Shown here in pieces: positions 44,925 to 53,215 of a stretch of 64,000 bases of DNA (its first letter is position 1; each line of letters begins with the position of its first letter). Source of the stretch: Thaumasiovibrio occultus. Lineage in GTDB: Bacteria > Pseudomonadota > Gammaproteobacteria > Enterobacterales > Vibrionaceae. The notes beneath the pieces were generated by a model. That model saw only the letters and a program-made list of their open reading frames with translations, made no database searches and was not told the DNA's origin. The stretch covers positions 730,995 through 794,994 of the forward strand of contig AP023053.1 of the NCBI GenBank assembly GCA_019703815.1. The letters run 5' to 3'. The translations under genes were made by a program, and so were the position numbers.

Positions 44925-46336
44925 AAATACTCTATCATCACCGCGTCGCGGCAAAAGATGGACAATGCGTCCACATCGATGAAATCATTGCAGCGTTTCG
45001 CCACCTCGGCCATCAAGTCTACGTTGTTGCCCCTGCAGCCACCAGCAAAAGTGAGTTTGGCAGCAGTGCCAATTGGCTTGGCTTCATTCGTCGAAAATTA
45101 CCGCTGTTTGTTGGGGAGTTTTTGGAGCTGGGCTATAGCGTTCTCGATTTCATGAAACTTCGCAAAGCCATTAAGCAATTTCAGCCGGATGTGATTTACG
45201 AGCGTGAGAATCTATTTCTGCCGTCGGGAATTTGGGCCAAGAAGCTTTATCGTTTGCCGCTGATCTTAGAGGTCAATTCACCACTCACCGTCGAACGCCA
45301 CCAATACACCGGGCTGTCTTTGGTTGCGTTGGCGCGCCGTATTGAGCATTACTGCTGGCGTGAAGCCGATCACTGTCTGCCCGTGACAGCCTTACTGGCG
45401 CAATATCTTCTTGATGCTGGTGTCAGTGATGAGCGCATTACCGTGATGCCCAACGGCATCAACCCAGAACAGTTCTTTGCTGACGAGAACTTACTTGATC
45501 ACGCCGAGCTTGCTGAACAACAGTCTCAACCCATTACTAATTTATGTGGCGAGCGGCTCCCTGAGCCCGCCAGTATTGATTCATTGGACGCGCAGCCCTT
45601 TGTCGCGGCGCCTGCAGGAACGCCCATGTCAGATCCCGCGCCAGATTTCGAGCCACTAACAAACGAATCATTAGTTATCAAGCAATCAACTACCGATTCA
45701 TTAGCGAGTGACCAAATACCTGCCTGCCAAACTAAGGCAGAGAACAAAGCAGAGGTAGAAGCCGTCACCATCGGCTTTGTCGGCTTTTGTCGCGAATGGC
45801 ATCAATTAGATAGCATCCTTGAACTCATCGCTTCGCACCACAATCAAGCCACGCAATTCATTTTGATTGGTGATGGTCCGGTACTTGAGTCGTTAAAACG
45901 CCAAGCAGAAACGCTTGGTATTGCTGACAGAGTAATGTTTACTGGCATCGTAGCGCGTGATGACATTCCCCACTGGCTCGCCAAAATCGATATTGCGCTG
46001 CAGCCTGCGGTCACGCCGTGGTGCAGCCCGCTCAAACTCATTGAGTATTTAGCCACAGGCAAAGCGATTATCGCGCCTAATACCGACAATATTCGCGAGC
46101 TGCTCGTACACAATGAGAACGCCTTACTGTTTAACAGCCAACAGCAAGTGCTTGCGCATATCGATACCTTATTGTCCGAGCCAAAACTGCGCCGACAACT
46201 TCAGCAAAATGCCGCCAAGACCATCACGATAAAAGCGTTAACATGGCGGCAGAATGCAGAATGTATTATTGATAAATTTGATAGTTTGCTCACAGCAAAA
46301 CATCCGCGATCAGTGACCTCACCTCACCAAGGGTGA
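44921..46336 (+). CDS. family-4 glycosyltransferase with a ~90-residue linker insertion
   Basis: 471 residues. The N-terminal GT-B domain (MKILYHHRVAAKDGQCVHID to VMPNGINPEQFF, about 1-187) and the C-terminal domain (VTIGFVGFCREWHQLDSILE onward, about 280-471, with SPLKLIEYLATGKAI) are normal for the family. Between them lies an acidic, Ser/Thr/Pro/Ala-rich stretch (about 188-279) with no predicted fold, where relatives have only a short joint. It keeps the reading frame. It ends the exopolysaccharide plus arm, overlapping the previous gene by 4 bases. Confidence 0.88.
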   Translation: MKILYHHRVAAKDGQCVHIDEIIAAFRHLGHQVYVVAPAATSKSEFGSSANWLGFIRRKLPLFVGEFLELGYSVLDFMKLRKAIKQFQPDVIYERENLFLPSGIWAKKLYRLPLILEVNSPLTVERHQYTGLSLVALARRIEHYCWREADHCLPVTALLAQYLLDAGVSDERITVMPNGINPEQFFADENLLDHAELAEQQSQPITNLCGERLPEPASIDSLDAQPFVAAPAGTPMSDPAPDFEPLTNESLVIKQSTTDSLASDQIPACQTKAENKAEVEAVTIGFVGFCREWHQLDSILELIASHHNQATQFILIGDGPVLESLKRQAETLGIADRVMFTGIVARDDIPHWLAKIDIALQPAVTPWCSPLKLIEYLATGKAIIAPNTDNIRELLVHNENALLFNSQQQVLAHIDTLLSEPKLRRQLQQNAAKTITIKALTWRQNAECIIDKFDSLLTAKHPRSVTSPHQG

Positions 46337-46433
46337 CGCTGGCGTTTAACTCCGTTATGCTGCTGTTTTTATTAAACCCCTTTCCTATGGCGGATATTTC
46401 TCGCCATAGAAAAGGTGCAGCAAGGAGCACGCC

Positions 46434-46928
46434 GTGTCGCACATTACGTTTTTTGGCGATTCCATCACTGAATGGGCACTTTGGGAAGAACGCCTCGCCC
46501 CAATTCAAATTCGCAACCTAGGCATTGCAGGGGAAACCACAGCCCAGATGCTACGTCGTAGTCAACAAGCGGCGAAGGAGCCACAACTTTGGGTTATGGC
46601 CGGCATTAACGACATCATTCAGCTTCGCCCTGTTCAAGAGGTGATCAGTGACTACAACCAAATGCTCGACCAATGGCAAGGTGATAACGTCCACATTCAA
46701 AGTACGCTTTTCCTCAGTAGCGCCTTTGTCCATCTCAATCCTGCCGTAACGCAGCTGAACTTATGGTTGCAGGAGCAAGCTCAAGTACGTGGTTTTGTCT
46801 TCCACGACATCAATGCACTTTTTAATGCGACAGATTACCTTGATGATGCCTACCAATATGACGGTGTCCATCTGACAGAAAAAGCCTATCAGATCTGGCA
46901 ACGGTATTTGGAACAACAGCTAACTTAA
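46434..46928 (+). CDS. SGNH/GDSL-type hydrolase
   Basis: 164 residues from GTG 46434 with AAGGAG 6 bases upstream. The SGNH blocks are present: FFGDSITEW with the nucleophile Ser at about 10, NLGIAGETT, VMAGINDI (block III Asn) and DGVHLTEKAY with the Asp/His pair. There is no signal peptide, so it is cytoplasmic. It could be an esterase acting on polymer acetyl groups, but a 97-base gap with an 8-bp hairpin (46385-46409) separates it from the exopolysaccharide arm. Confidence 0.87.
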   Translation: MSHITFFGDSITEWALWEERLAPIQIRNLGIAGETTAQMLRRSQQAAKEPQLWVMAGINDIIQLRPVQEVISDYNQMLDQWQGDNVHIQSTLFLSSAFVHLNPAVTQLNLWLQEQAQVRGFVFHDINALFNATDYLDDAYQYDGVHLTEKAYQIWQRYLEQQLT

Positions 46929-47066
46929 GTGATTGGGTGAATTGGTTAAAAAAGATATACCGACGGGATAATGGCTGGATAACGCTGCGAGCAAAGTAAG
47001 TAACAATATAAGTAACGATAAAAAGTAAAGTGGCAGAGAAAGTAAGCAGATATACGCGAAGAGAAC

Positions 47067-47100
47067 AAAGCTGGCACAGCCAAGTACGCCAGCTTTTGCT
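47067..47100. terminator. bidirectional terminator between convergent genes
   Basis: AAAGCTGGC pairs with GCCAGCTTT across a 12-base loop, with a T-run on the plus strand. It lies between the hydrolase gene and the convergent SDR gene. The stretch before it has several AAGTAA repeats (about 46994-47045). Confidence 0.65.
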
Positions 47101-47112
47101 GTGACGGTGAAG

Positions 47113-47766
47113 TTACACCACCACCTGACCCAAATCGACAGGAATAGTTTTACCATTCACATCCATGCCGTGGTCAATAGCCCACATGATCACGTCGGCG
47201 ACTTCCTTTGGCTGCAACAATCGACGCGCGGGGATAGATTCAATAATGTTCTCTACTATGTCATCACGCAAATCGCGAATTAGCGGCGTATCAACAAAAG
47301 TCGGTGCAATCGAGACACAGCTGATCCCTTTTGCGGCCCCTTCTTTCGCGACCACTTCGGTCAAGCCACGAACGCCCCATTTACTGGCGCAGTAACCACT
47401 AAGACCGAATTCACCTTTGCGTCCCATCACCGAGGAGATAGTGACAATTCTGCCAAAACCTCTATCTCGCAAATGGGGCAACATATAATGAATCACATTA
47501 AACGTACCGTTCAAATTGACTTTAACAACGCGATCAAAATCCTCCGTGTCCATTTTGTGGATCGGTTTACTGACTTGAACCCCAGCGCAACAAATTACTA
47601 CCTCTGCGTCTTGGTGTTCACTCAGCGCTTCCGCCACACTCTGTGGGTTAGTGACATCCACGTCGGGAAAAGAGAGATCAATAACCTCATACTCTCGCTG
47701 TCGGAGTAATTCCGTTACCATCTCGCCGATCCCACCAGTACCTCCGGTGATGATTGCTTTTGCCAT
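47113..47766 (-). CDS. short-chain dehydrogenase/reductase
   Basis: 217 residues of the classical SDR fold. The nucleotide-binding loop is TGGTGGIG (G-x-x-x-G-x-G type), followed by CCAGVQ, Ser in TISSVMG and the catalytic YCASK. It resembles FabG-like 3-oxoacyl reductases, but many such proteins act on sugars or alcohols. ATG 47766 is chosen over an upstream start because AAGGAGA lies 8 bases before it. The 12-mer GTATACGACTAG, also seen upstream of the aminotransferase operon, lies about 104 bases upstream. Substrate unknown. Confidence 0.88.
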   Translation of the reverse strand: MAKAIITGGTGGIGEMVTELLRQREYEVIDLSFPDVDVTNPQSVAEALSEHQDAEVVICCAGVQVSKPIHKMDTEDFDRVVKVNLNGTFNVIHYMLPHLRDRGFGRIVTISSVMGRKGEFGLSGYCASKWGVRGLTEVVAKEGAAKGISCVSIAPTFVDTPLIRDLRDDIVENIIESIPARRLLQPKEVADVIMWAIDHGMDVNGKTIPVDLGQVVV

Positions 47767-47867
47767 CGATGTGTTCTCCTTCCATATGTCAATAGACTCC
47801 AAACTCTCTCACTGCCTTCATCACAACCACATCGCGATAACGTGGCAGCATAAAGATCCTCAAAATT

Positions 47868-48053
47868 GTGTATACGACTAGCGCAACAGTTAGCGAAACG
47901 ACGCCTTATAAACGATCTATCGAAACCTTATTGATCGCATCATTTCTCATTTTATTTTTGTGGGCACCTTTCAAAGACGCTAAGGCTGCTGATCTTGTAT
48001 TAGCGCAAACCAACGTCTATCAACCCTACCGCCCTTGTTGTCCTATTTCATAG
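47868..48053 (+). CDS. small leader-like ORF upstream of the TldD/TldE operon (doubtful)
   Basis: 61 codons from GTG 47868, with no clear ribosome site. The product has a polar N-terminus, a hydrophobic segment (ETLLIASFLILFLWAPF), then DAKA-ADL that looks like a signal-peptidase site, and a tail of about 20 residues ending YQPYRPCCPIS with two adjacent Cys. It lies 104 bases before the GTPase gene of the TldD/TldE trio. As TldD/TldE cleave peptides, including RiPP leaders, this could be a substrate, but it may equally be a chance frame. Confidence 0.3.
   Translation: MYTTSATVSETTPYKRSIETLLIASFLILFLWAPFKDAKAADLVLAQTNVYQPYRPCCPIS
47870..47881. promoter_or_regulatory. possible operator GTATACGACTAG, second copy
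   Basis: An exact copy of the 12-mer at 12427-12438. It lies about 104 bases upstream of the SDR gene, in the same relative orientation as the other copy. It also overlaps the first codons of the small ORF at 47868, which argues for a regulatory use of this DNA. Confidence 0.35.
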
Positions 48054-48157
48054 GCTAGTTGTTTAGTGTTACATCTGGCAGAGAAAAACTGATTACCTCT
48101 ACATTGTCCGCAATTTGCAGTAGCATATTGCCATCTTCAGAATAAAGCGTAGTGAAC

Positions 48158-49150
48158 ATGAAAAAAATTCCCACTAACATCATCACCGGTTTCCTTGGTT
48201 CGGGCAAAACTACCGCAATTATCTCACTCTTGAAGCGCAAACCTGCCAATGAGAACTGGGCGGTACTAGTCAATGAGTTCGGACAAGTCGGCATCGACGG
48301 CGCGATGTTGAGTGATGAAGGCGCACTGATCAAAGAAGTCCCAGGCGGATGTATGTGTTGTGTCGCCGGCTTGCCGATGTCGGTTGGCCTGAATGCGCTT
48401 ATTGAAAAACAACCTGATCGCATCATCTTGGAGCCAACGGGTTTAGGGCATCCACAAAAAGTGCTCAATAAACTGACGTCTGAAACCTACAGCAAACACG
48501 TAGAGGTGAAAGCGACAATCGCCCTCGTCGACCCACGCCATCTCGATGATGCGCTTTTTGCTGACAACAATAACTTTGTTGCTCAGTTGTCGCTTGCCGA
48601 TGTGATTGTAGGCAACAAAATCGATTTATCGACCGAAGAGCAACGCGACAATTTTGCGCCACGTATTCAATCAAGCTACCCAGATGCACAAGCCGTTTCC
48701 CTCACGCAGCAAGGTGAGTTGGACCTAAACTGGCTAGCGCTTGATGCCAAACCGCGCTCTGTATCGTCTCATCATCACGACCATGGCGACGATGCCCCTA
48801 TTCCGGGCCTTGAGATCCCGCCGGGTGAACACTTCGTTCGTAAAGAAAATAGCGGCCAAGGTTATCGCAGCTGCGGTTGGTTCTTTGCCGCCGAGCTAGA
48901 GTTTGACTTTTCCAGATTATTTCAAATACTTAGTCAAGTAAGTGCACAACGTGTTAAGGCCGTCGTCAACACCGAACGCGGCTGTGTTGCCTTCAATGTA
49001 GTAAATCAAGTGGTCTCAATCAATGAGCTCTCGCTCAGCGGGTTTGAGTCGCGCATTGAAGTGATTGACCGCCAAGCACTGCCGTGGGATGAGCTAGAGC
49101 AATATCTACTGGCCAGCCTGACCAACCCAATTACTAAGGAGAACGAATGA
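48158..49150 (+). CDS. CobW/YjiA-type (G3E, COG0523) GTPase
   Basis: About 330 residues from ATG 48158; a GTG at 48152 is two codons upstream. Walker A is TGFLGSGKTTA (about 10-20), the metal-binding C-x-C-C is in GGCMCCVAG (about 62-70), the G4-like NKID is in IVGNKIDLS, and a His-rich loop SSHHHDHGDD lies at about 205. The C-terminal CobW_C domain is visible. Such GTPases load metal ions, often zinc, into partner enzymes. Its stop overlaps the tldD start by 4 bases, so TldD may be its client. Confidence 0.9.
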   Translation: MKKIPTNIITGFLGSGKTTAIISLLKRKPANENWAVLVNEFGQVGIDGAMLSDEGALIKEVPGGCMCCVAGLPMSVGLNALIEKQPDRIILEPTGLGHPQKVLNKLTSETYSKHVEVKATIALVDPRHLDDALFADNNNFVAQLSLADVIVGNKIDLSTEEQRDNFAPRIQSSYPDAQAVSLTQQGELDLNWLALDAKPRSVSSHHHDHGDDAPIPGLEIPPGEHFVRKENSGQGYRSCGWFFAAELEFDFSRLFQILSQVSAQRVKAVVNTERGCVAFNVVNQVVSINELSLSGFESRIEVIDRQALPWDELEQYLLASLTNPITKENE

Positions 49151-50535
49151 TAGATCCTGTTGTTGCCCAATCGGTCATTGATCATGCGCTGTTTTCCGGC
49201 GCGGATTTCGCCGAACTGTTTATCGAACATCACCAAACACACAACGTTTCCCTGAGTAGCTCCAAAGTTGAAACCATCAACAGTGGGATTGAGTTCGGGA
49301 TTGGCGTACGTTTGCTGTTTGGTCATAAAGTGCTGTACGGCTACACCAACCAACCGGATGAAGAGACGCTCAAACGTATCGTTTCAACCTTGGTGGTAAA
49401 TGACAAGCGAGGCCGCCAGACTGATCTTGCTCCGTTTAATCTGCAATCTAACGCCGATCTACATCAGGTCGCCCGACCTTTAAGCGATAGCAGTGAACTC
49501 GACAGTAAGATTTCGTTCTTGCATCAAATCGACCAAGCCGCACGCGGTGAAGGCGACGTGATTGCACAAGTTCAAGCCAGTGTATTGCAGCGCCAACAAT
49601 CGATTGAGATCTTCAACTCGTTTGGCGTACACGCGCAAGACACCCGCCACTACAGCCGCATTGCTGCCAGTGCCATCGCGCAAGAAGGCAACTTGCAGTC
49701 AAACGGTTACGAAGCGCCAGGCGCGCTAAATGGCTGGGCATTTTCTTCTGAATTCGATCCGCAAGCCTTAGGCCGAGACGTCGCTAAACAAGCGCTGGTG
49801 AAATTGCACGCTGATGCGTGTCCATCTGGCCAACTACCGGTGATTATCGGTAACGGTTTTGGGGGGGTTATTTTCCATGAAGCCTGTGGTCATCTACTCG
49901 AAACCACGTCCGTCGCGCCTAAAGCGTCTGTTTTTCACGATAAAATGGGCGAGCTTATCGCTTCGCCTGTGGTGAATGCAGTTGACGATGGCACCCTGCC
50001 ATACGCATGGGGCTCAATAAATATTGATGATGAAGGCCGTCCAACGCAACGCACCCAGTTGATCAAAGACGGTGTTTTAACTGGCTTTATGGTCGATTAT
50101 GTCGGTGGTTTAAAAACCGGCTACAGCCCGACAGGCTCTGGGCGTCGCCAATCCTACAAATTCGCGCCAACGTCGCGCATGCGTAATACCTTTATCGAAC
50201 CGGGTGATTCATCACTTGATGAGATGCTAGCCACGGTCGAACACGGGATCTATGCCAAGAAAATGGGCGGCGGTAGCGTTCAGCCTGGTACCGGTGAGTT
50301 CAACTTTGCCGTTCAAGAAGCCTATCTCATCAAAGACGGGAAAATCGACAAGCCGTTGCGCTCTGCCACCTTGATCTCAACAGGCCCGAAAGTGCTCAAA
50401 GAGATCAGCATGGTGGGTCAAGATATGGCGCTAGCCGCAGGTATGTGTGGCTCTGTTAGCGGCGCGGTACCAACCACCGTTGGTCAACCCGCACTCAAAG
50501 TGGACTCGATTCTCGTGGGAGGAGGCAACGCATGA
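49147..50535 (+). CDS. tldD: TldD-family metalloprotease
   Basis: 462 residues, family length. The zinc-binding H-E-x-x-x-H is IFHEACGHLLE, His244/Glu245/His249. TldD forms a heterodimer with TldE and degrades unfolded peptides through its central tunnel; in microcin B17 it removes the leader. Conserved ends such as GAVPTTVGQPALKVDSILVG fit. Many enterobacteria and vibrios have unlinked tldD and pmbA; here the pair is adjacent, so this may be a second, specialised copy. It overlaps the GTPase gene and tldE by 4 bases each. A run of seven G lies just upstream of the zinc motif. Confidence 0.9.
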   Translation: MIDPVVAQSVIDHALFSGADFAELFIEHHQTHNVSLSSSKVETINSGIEFGIGVRLLFGHKVLYGYTNQPDEETLKRIVSTLVVNDKRGRQTDLAPFNLQSNADLHQVARPLSDSSELDSKISFLHQIDQAARGEGDVIAQVQASVLQRQQSIEIFNSFGVHAQDTRHYSRIAASAIAQEGNLQSNGYEAPGALNGWAFSSEFDPQALGRDVAKQALVKLHADACPSGQLPVIIGNGFGGVIFHEACGHLLETTSVAPKASVFHDKMGELIASPVVNAVDDGTLPYAWGSINIDDEGRPTQRTQLIKDGVLTGFMVDYVGGLKTGYSPTGSGRRQSYKFAPTSRMRNTFIEPGDSSLDEMLATVEHGIYAKKMGGGSVQPGTGEFNFAVQEAYLIKDGKIDKPLRSATLISTGPKVLKEISMVGQDMALAAGMCGSVSGAVPTTVGQPALKVDSILVGGGNA

Positions 50536-51860
50536 AAAATTTAGGCATGCAGGATGCTGCAGATTTCGTTTTGAGCTTGGCGCAACAACACCAGTGCAGC
50601 GCGGATGTCATTGTTGATAGTGGTGAACAGCTTTCTCTTAAATCTGAAGCCGGGGCACTGAGCGAATACAAAGTGACATCGTCACAAACCTTAGGCGTTC
50701 GCCTCATTAAAGACGATCGTATCGCCACTAGCTTTACCGAGGCGCTGGATGAAGAAAGCCTGCGCAACCTCATGGCAATGACGCTTGAAAGTCTACCTTA
50801 CATGGCGCAAGAGCCGGCTGAAAAAATTGATGGTGAGCCGACTTACTTTGAAGCAAACCCAGTGCTTTGCCCTGACGATCATACGGACGAAGCACTTAAA
50901 ATTGACATGGCGTTAAAGCTGCAAGGTGATATCGCTGAGCGCGGTGCGAAAGCACCGTACAACGGTTATTCCAACAGCTACAGTCAGCGTCTTTATGTCA
51001 ACACACAAGGCAGTGTCTGTCATGAAGCTGGACGTCGTTTTTCTTGTTACACCTCCGCGTTGATTGAAAAAGGCGATAAAAACGCGATGGCGCTGCATTT
51101 TCAAACCAGTCGCTATTTTGCCGATCTCAATGCCGAACACGTGATCGCCACCGCTTATCAAAAAGCAGAGAATTTGCTTGAAGGCGGCCCGATTGCCACC
51201 GGTAAATATGATGTGATCTTCGAAGTCGGTTGTTTAAGCGAGCTGTTTTCCGCCTTCTTTATGGCTTTTTCTGGCGAAAGTGCACGTAAAGGTGTTAACC
51301 CTTGGCGCAACCTCGTGGGGCAACAAGTGGCGAGCAACACCCTAACCTTGCGCGATCTACCCGACGTCAAAGGCGGCATGGCACAACGTTACTGGGATGG
51401 CGAAGGTAACCCAACCCAAGCACTAACGCTGATTGAAAAAGGCCAACTCAACACCTTGCTACACAACACCAAAACAGCGCGGGCGTTAAACGCCACTGCT
51501 AACGGCAGTGCAGCGCGTGGACCTCGCGGCGGACTTGGCGTTACTCATAACCACTTGGTAATTGATAACGGCACACAGTCGTTGGCGGAAGTAAACGCAG
51601 GCCAGTGGCTAGAGATCGTTGAGTTGCAAGGTTTGCACTCAGGGGCGGATGCGATCAGTGGTGATTTTTCCTTCGGCGCCTCCGGCTTTTTAATGCAAGA
51701 CAATCGTATCGTACAGGCGGTTCGCGGGATCACCGTTTCGGGTAACTTTTACCAAATGCTGCAGCAGATTGTTGCCGTTGGTGATAGCCAAGAGCGCTCA
51801 GACGATCACTGCTTCTTTAGCCCGAAAGTCCGTTTTGAGAACTTGAATATCGCGGGTTAA
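50532..51860 (+). CDS. tldE: TldE/PmbA-family partner protein
   Basis: 442 residues of the PmbA/TldE family, the subunit without a metal site: no H-E-x-x-x-H is present and the corresponding region reads FEVGCLSELFSAFFMAF. The C-terminal block VGDSQERSDDHCFFSPKVRF lies near the end. It pairs with the TldD encoded directly upstream, whose stop its ATG overlaps (ATGA). Both ends of the trio are clear: start by the GTPase, end by a strong terminator at 51921. Confidence 0.9.
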   Translation: MKNLGMQDAADFVLSLAQQHQCSADVIVDSGEQLSLKSEAGALSEYKVTSSQTLGVRLIKDDRIATSFTEALDEESLRNLMAMTLESLPYMAQEPAEKIDGEPTYFEANPVLCPDDHTDEALKIDMALKLQGDIAERGAKAPYNGYSNSYSQRLYVNTQGSVCHEAGRRFSCYTSALIEKGDKNAMALHFQTSRYFADLNAEHVIATAYQKAENLLEGGPIATGKYDVIFEVGCLSELFSAFFMAFSGESARKGVNPWRNLVGQQVASNTLTLRDLPDVKGGMAQRYWDGEGNPTQALTLIEKGQLNTLLHNTKTARALNATANGSAARGPRGGLGVTHNHLVIDNGTQSLAEVNAGQWLEIVELQGLHSGADAISGDFSFGASGFLMQDNRIVQAVRGITVSGNFYQMLQQIVAVGDSQERSDDHCFFSPKVRFENLNIAG

Positions 51861-51920
51861 TTGCCCGTTTCAGCAGCGTTTTTCTTGTCGAACTACACTT
51901 TCCCAACGCTATAAAGCAGC

Positions 51921-51947
51921 AAAGGCGTCCATCGCTGGACGCCTTTT
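51921..51947. terminator. terminator of the GTPase-tldD-tldE operon
   Basis: Perfect 11-bp stem AAAGGCGTCCA / TGGACGCCTTT with loop TCGC and a T-run, 60 bases after the tldE stop; it also serves the convergent gene at 51973. Confidence 0.9.
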
Positions 51948-51972
51948 TCATGTTTTAACAAGCAGCGCTACG

Positions 51973-52323
51973 CTATCCCCACTTGGTTAAAATCGCATTG
52001 AGGGCTTTGATCACTTTGACGCGCGTACGCCCCTTGTTCAGACCATCGGGCAACTTACAATACCAAGCATGCCAACAATGTTCGTTGCTATGACCCTGCT
52101 CCCGCGTTGAGTGGTGTACCGGCTGCATAAAGTAACGTCGACACTCAGCCACCTGTTCCAGAGTGACAAATTCAAAGGTAAAATCTGCCACTTGGGCAAA
52201 GTAGACCCACTGCTCTATCAAATTGTCACGCGGCCCTTCAATCGGAACGCCACCTTCATTGCGAGTGGACATAAAATCACGATGCTTTGCTGGATCAGCG
52301 CTCTCACGCCAAATATTGCTCAT
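51973..52323 (-). CDS. hypothetical cytoplasmic protein
   Basis: 116 residues, rich in His and Trp (HHSTREQGHSNEHCWHAWYC), with no signal peptide or helices. The N-terminus SNIWRESADPAKHRDFM and a C-terminal basic helix (KGRTRVKVIKALNAILTKW) are the other noticeable features. The His/Cys cluster could bind metal. I do not recognise the family. Confidence 0.65.
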   Translation of the reverse strand: MSNIWRESADPAKHRDFMSTRNEGGVPIEGPRDNLIEQWVYFAQVADFTFEFVTLEQVAECRRYFMQPVHHSTREQGHSNEHCWHAWYCKLPDGLNKGRTRVKVIKALNAILTKWG

Positions 52324-52462
52324 TGCCCTTTCTCCCTAACATCCTTTTAGTGGCTTTTGCTTTGCCATCCGGTAATGCCGAACACAATTGCAATATCAAC
52401 CGGCTTCGATACGCCAAGTGACGGTCAGAGGAGCAATATAACCCGTCTATGTCCGCAGAATG

Positions 52463-52807
52463 TTAATTTTGCGCCGCTCGATACCTTTCCAGTTCTGCAA
52501 GAAGCCACTCTTGGCTGGAAATCGTTGCCACACCGTCACAGTGCACGCGATAAAGCTTGCCCGACAGTTCACTTTTTGTCGCCGACAAGCGAATGAAGTC
52601 TTCCGCCGTCGAAATATCGTCAGCAAAGTAGTCGTACTTCTTTTCGATATGCTCTAGCGCTTCAGTACCGGTGTGCATTTTTCCATTGCGCTCATATTGG
52701 CAACTGGTGGTTTCCACAAACTGCAATAGATGGTTAATCTCAGCTTGCGGTGAAGCCAATGCTATTGTTGGTAGCATAGCGAGGCACATTACGATCCATC
52801 TTCTCAT
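52463..52807 (-). CDS. small periplasmic DUF5329/YfeK-like protein
   Basis: 114 residues from ATG 52807, with AAGGAG 7 bases before it; the longer frame reading further upstream has no such site. A Sec signal peptide (MRRWIVMCLAMLPTIALA-SP) is followed by EINHLLQFVETTSCQYERNG, HTGTEALEHIEKKYDYF, TAEDFIRLSATKSELSGKLY and YRVHCDGV, the pattern of DUF5329 proteins such as YfeK. Two Cys are likely disulphide-bonded. Function unknown. Confidence 0.82.
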   Translation of the reverse strand: MRRWIVMCLAMLPTIALASPQAEINHLLQFVETTSCQYERNGKMHTGTEALEHIEKKYDYFADDISTAEDFIRLSATKSELSGKLYRVHCDGVATISSQEWLLAELERYRAAQN

Positions 52808-53215
52808 GTAAATACTCCTTTTGACGTTAACGAATATTTTTGCGCTTTGGCGACGCCAATGTTCATCGTGTCGTCCTATACGCTCAACACGATAACGGTT
52901 ACACACTCGTGTTGGGCAAAAAATTACTGACTTTAGGAAAGTGGCTCGCAAACCCCGATGCAACCGATTTTGGGCACCTCCGTATCCAGCCAGAGCTTCT
53001 TTGCTTCAATCCAAAGCTCTTTTGACTGAGTTTATCTACAGCCCGTATCCTTTCGCCGATATCGCACTTACCGACACGTAACACCGCGAAGGTTGATATT
53101 GTAACCATCAAGACGTTCAATATTTTCTAACAAGTTGTTAGCTTTTCTACGATTGTCTTAGTTTCCAGTTACTCACATACTGATACAACTTTGACGCAAC
53201 ATATGAGCAACAGTT
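52808..53215. other. 408-base intergenic region
   Basis: Holds the promoters for the DUF5329 gene (minus) and for cytochrome b561 (plus). Small frames on both strands here lack ribosome sites and family features. No repeat was seen. Confidence 0.4.

Noticed and set aside
46385-46409. 8-bp hairpin before the GDSL hydrolase gene as terminator of the exopolysaccharide arm
   Set aside because: No T-run follows on the plus strand; noted only as a hairpin.
46994-47045. Several AAGTAA repeats as a possible small array
   Set aside because: Short, irregular and without spacers; not a CRISPR array.
52840-53025. 61-codon frame between DUF5329 and cytochrome b561 genes, with an opposing frame on the other strand
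   Set aside because: Neither strand has a ribosome site or recognisable features; more likely promoter DNA.
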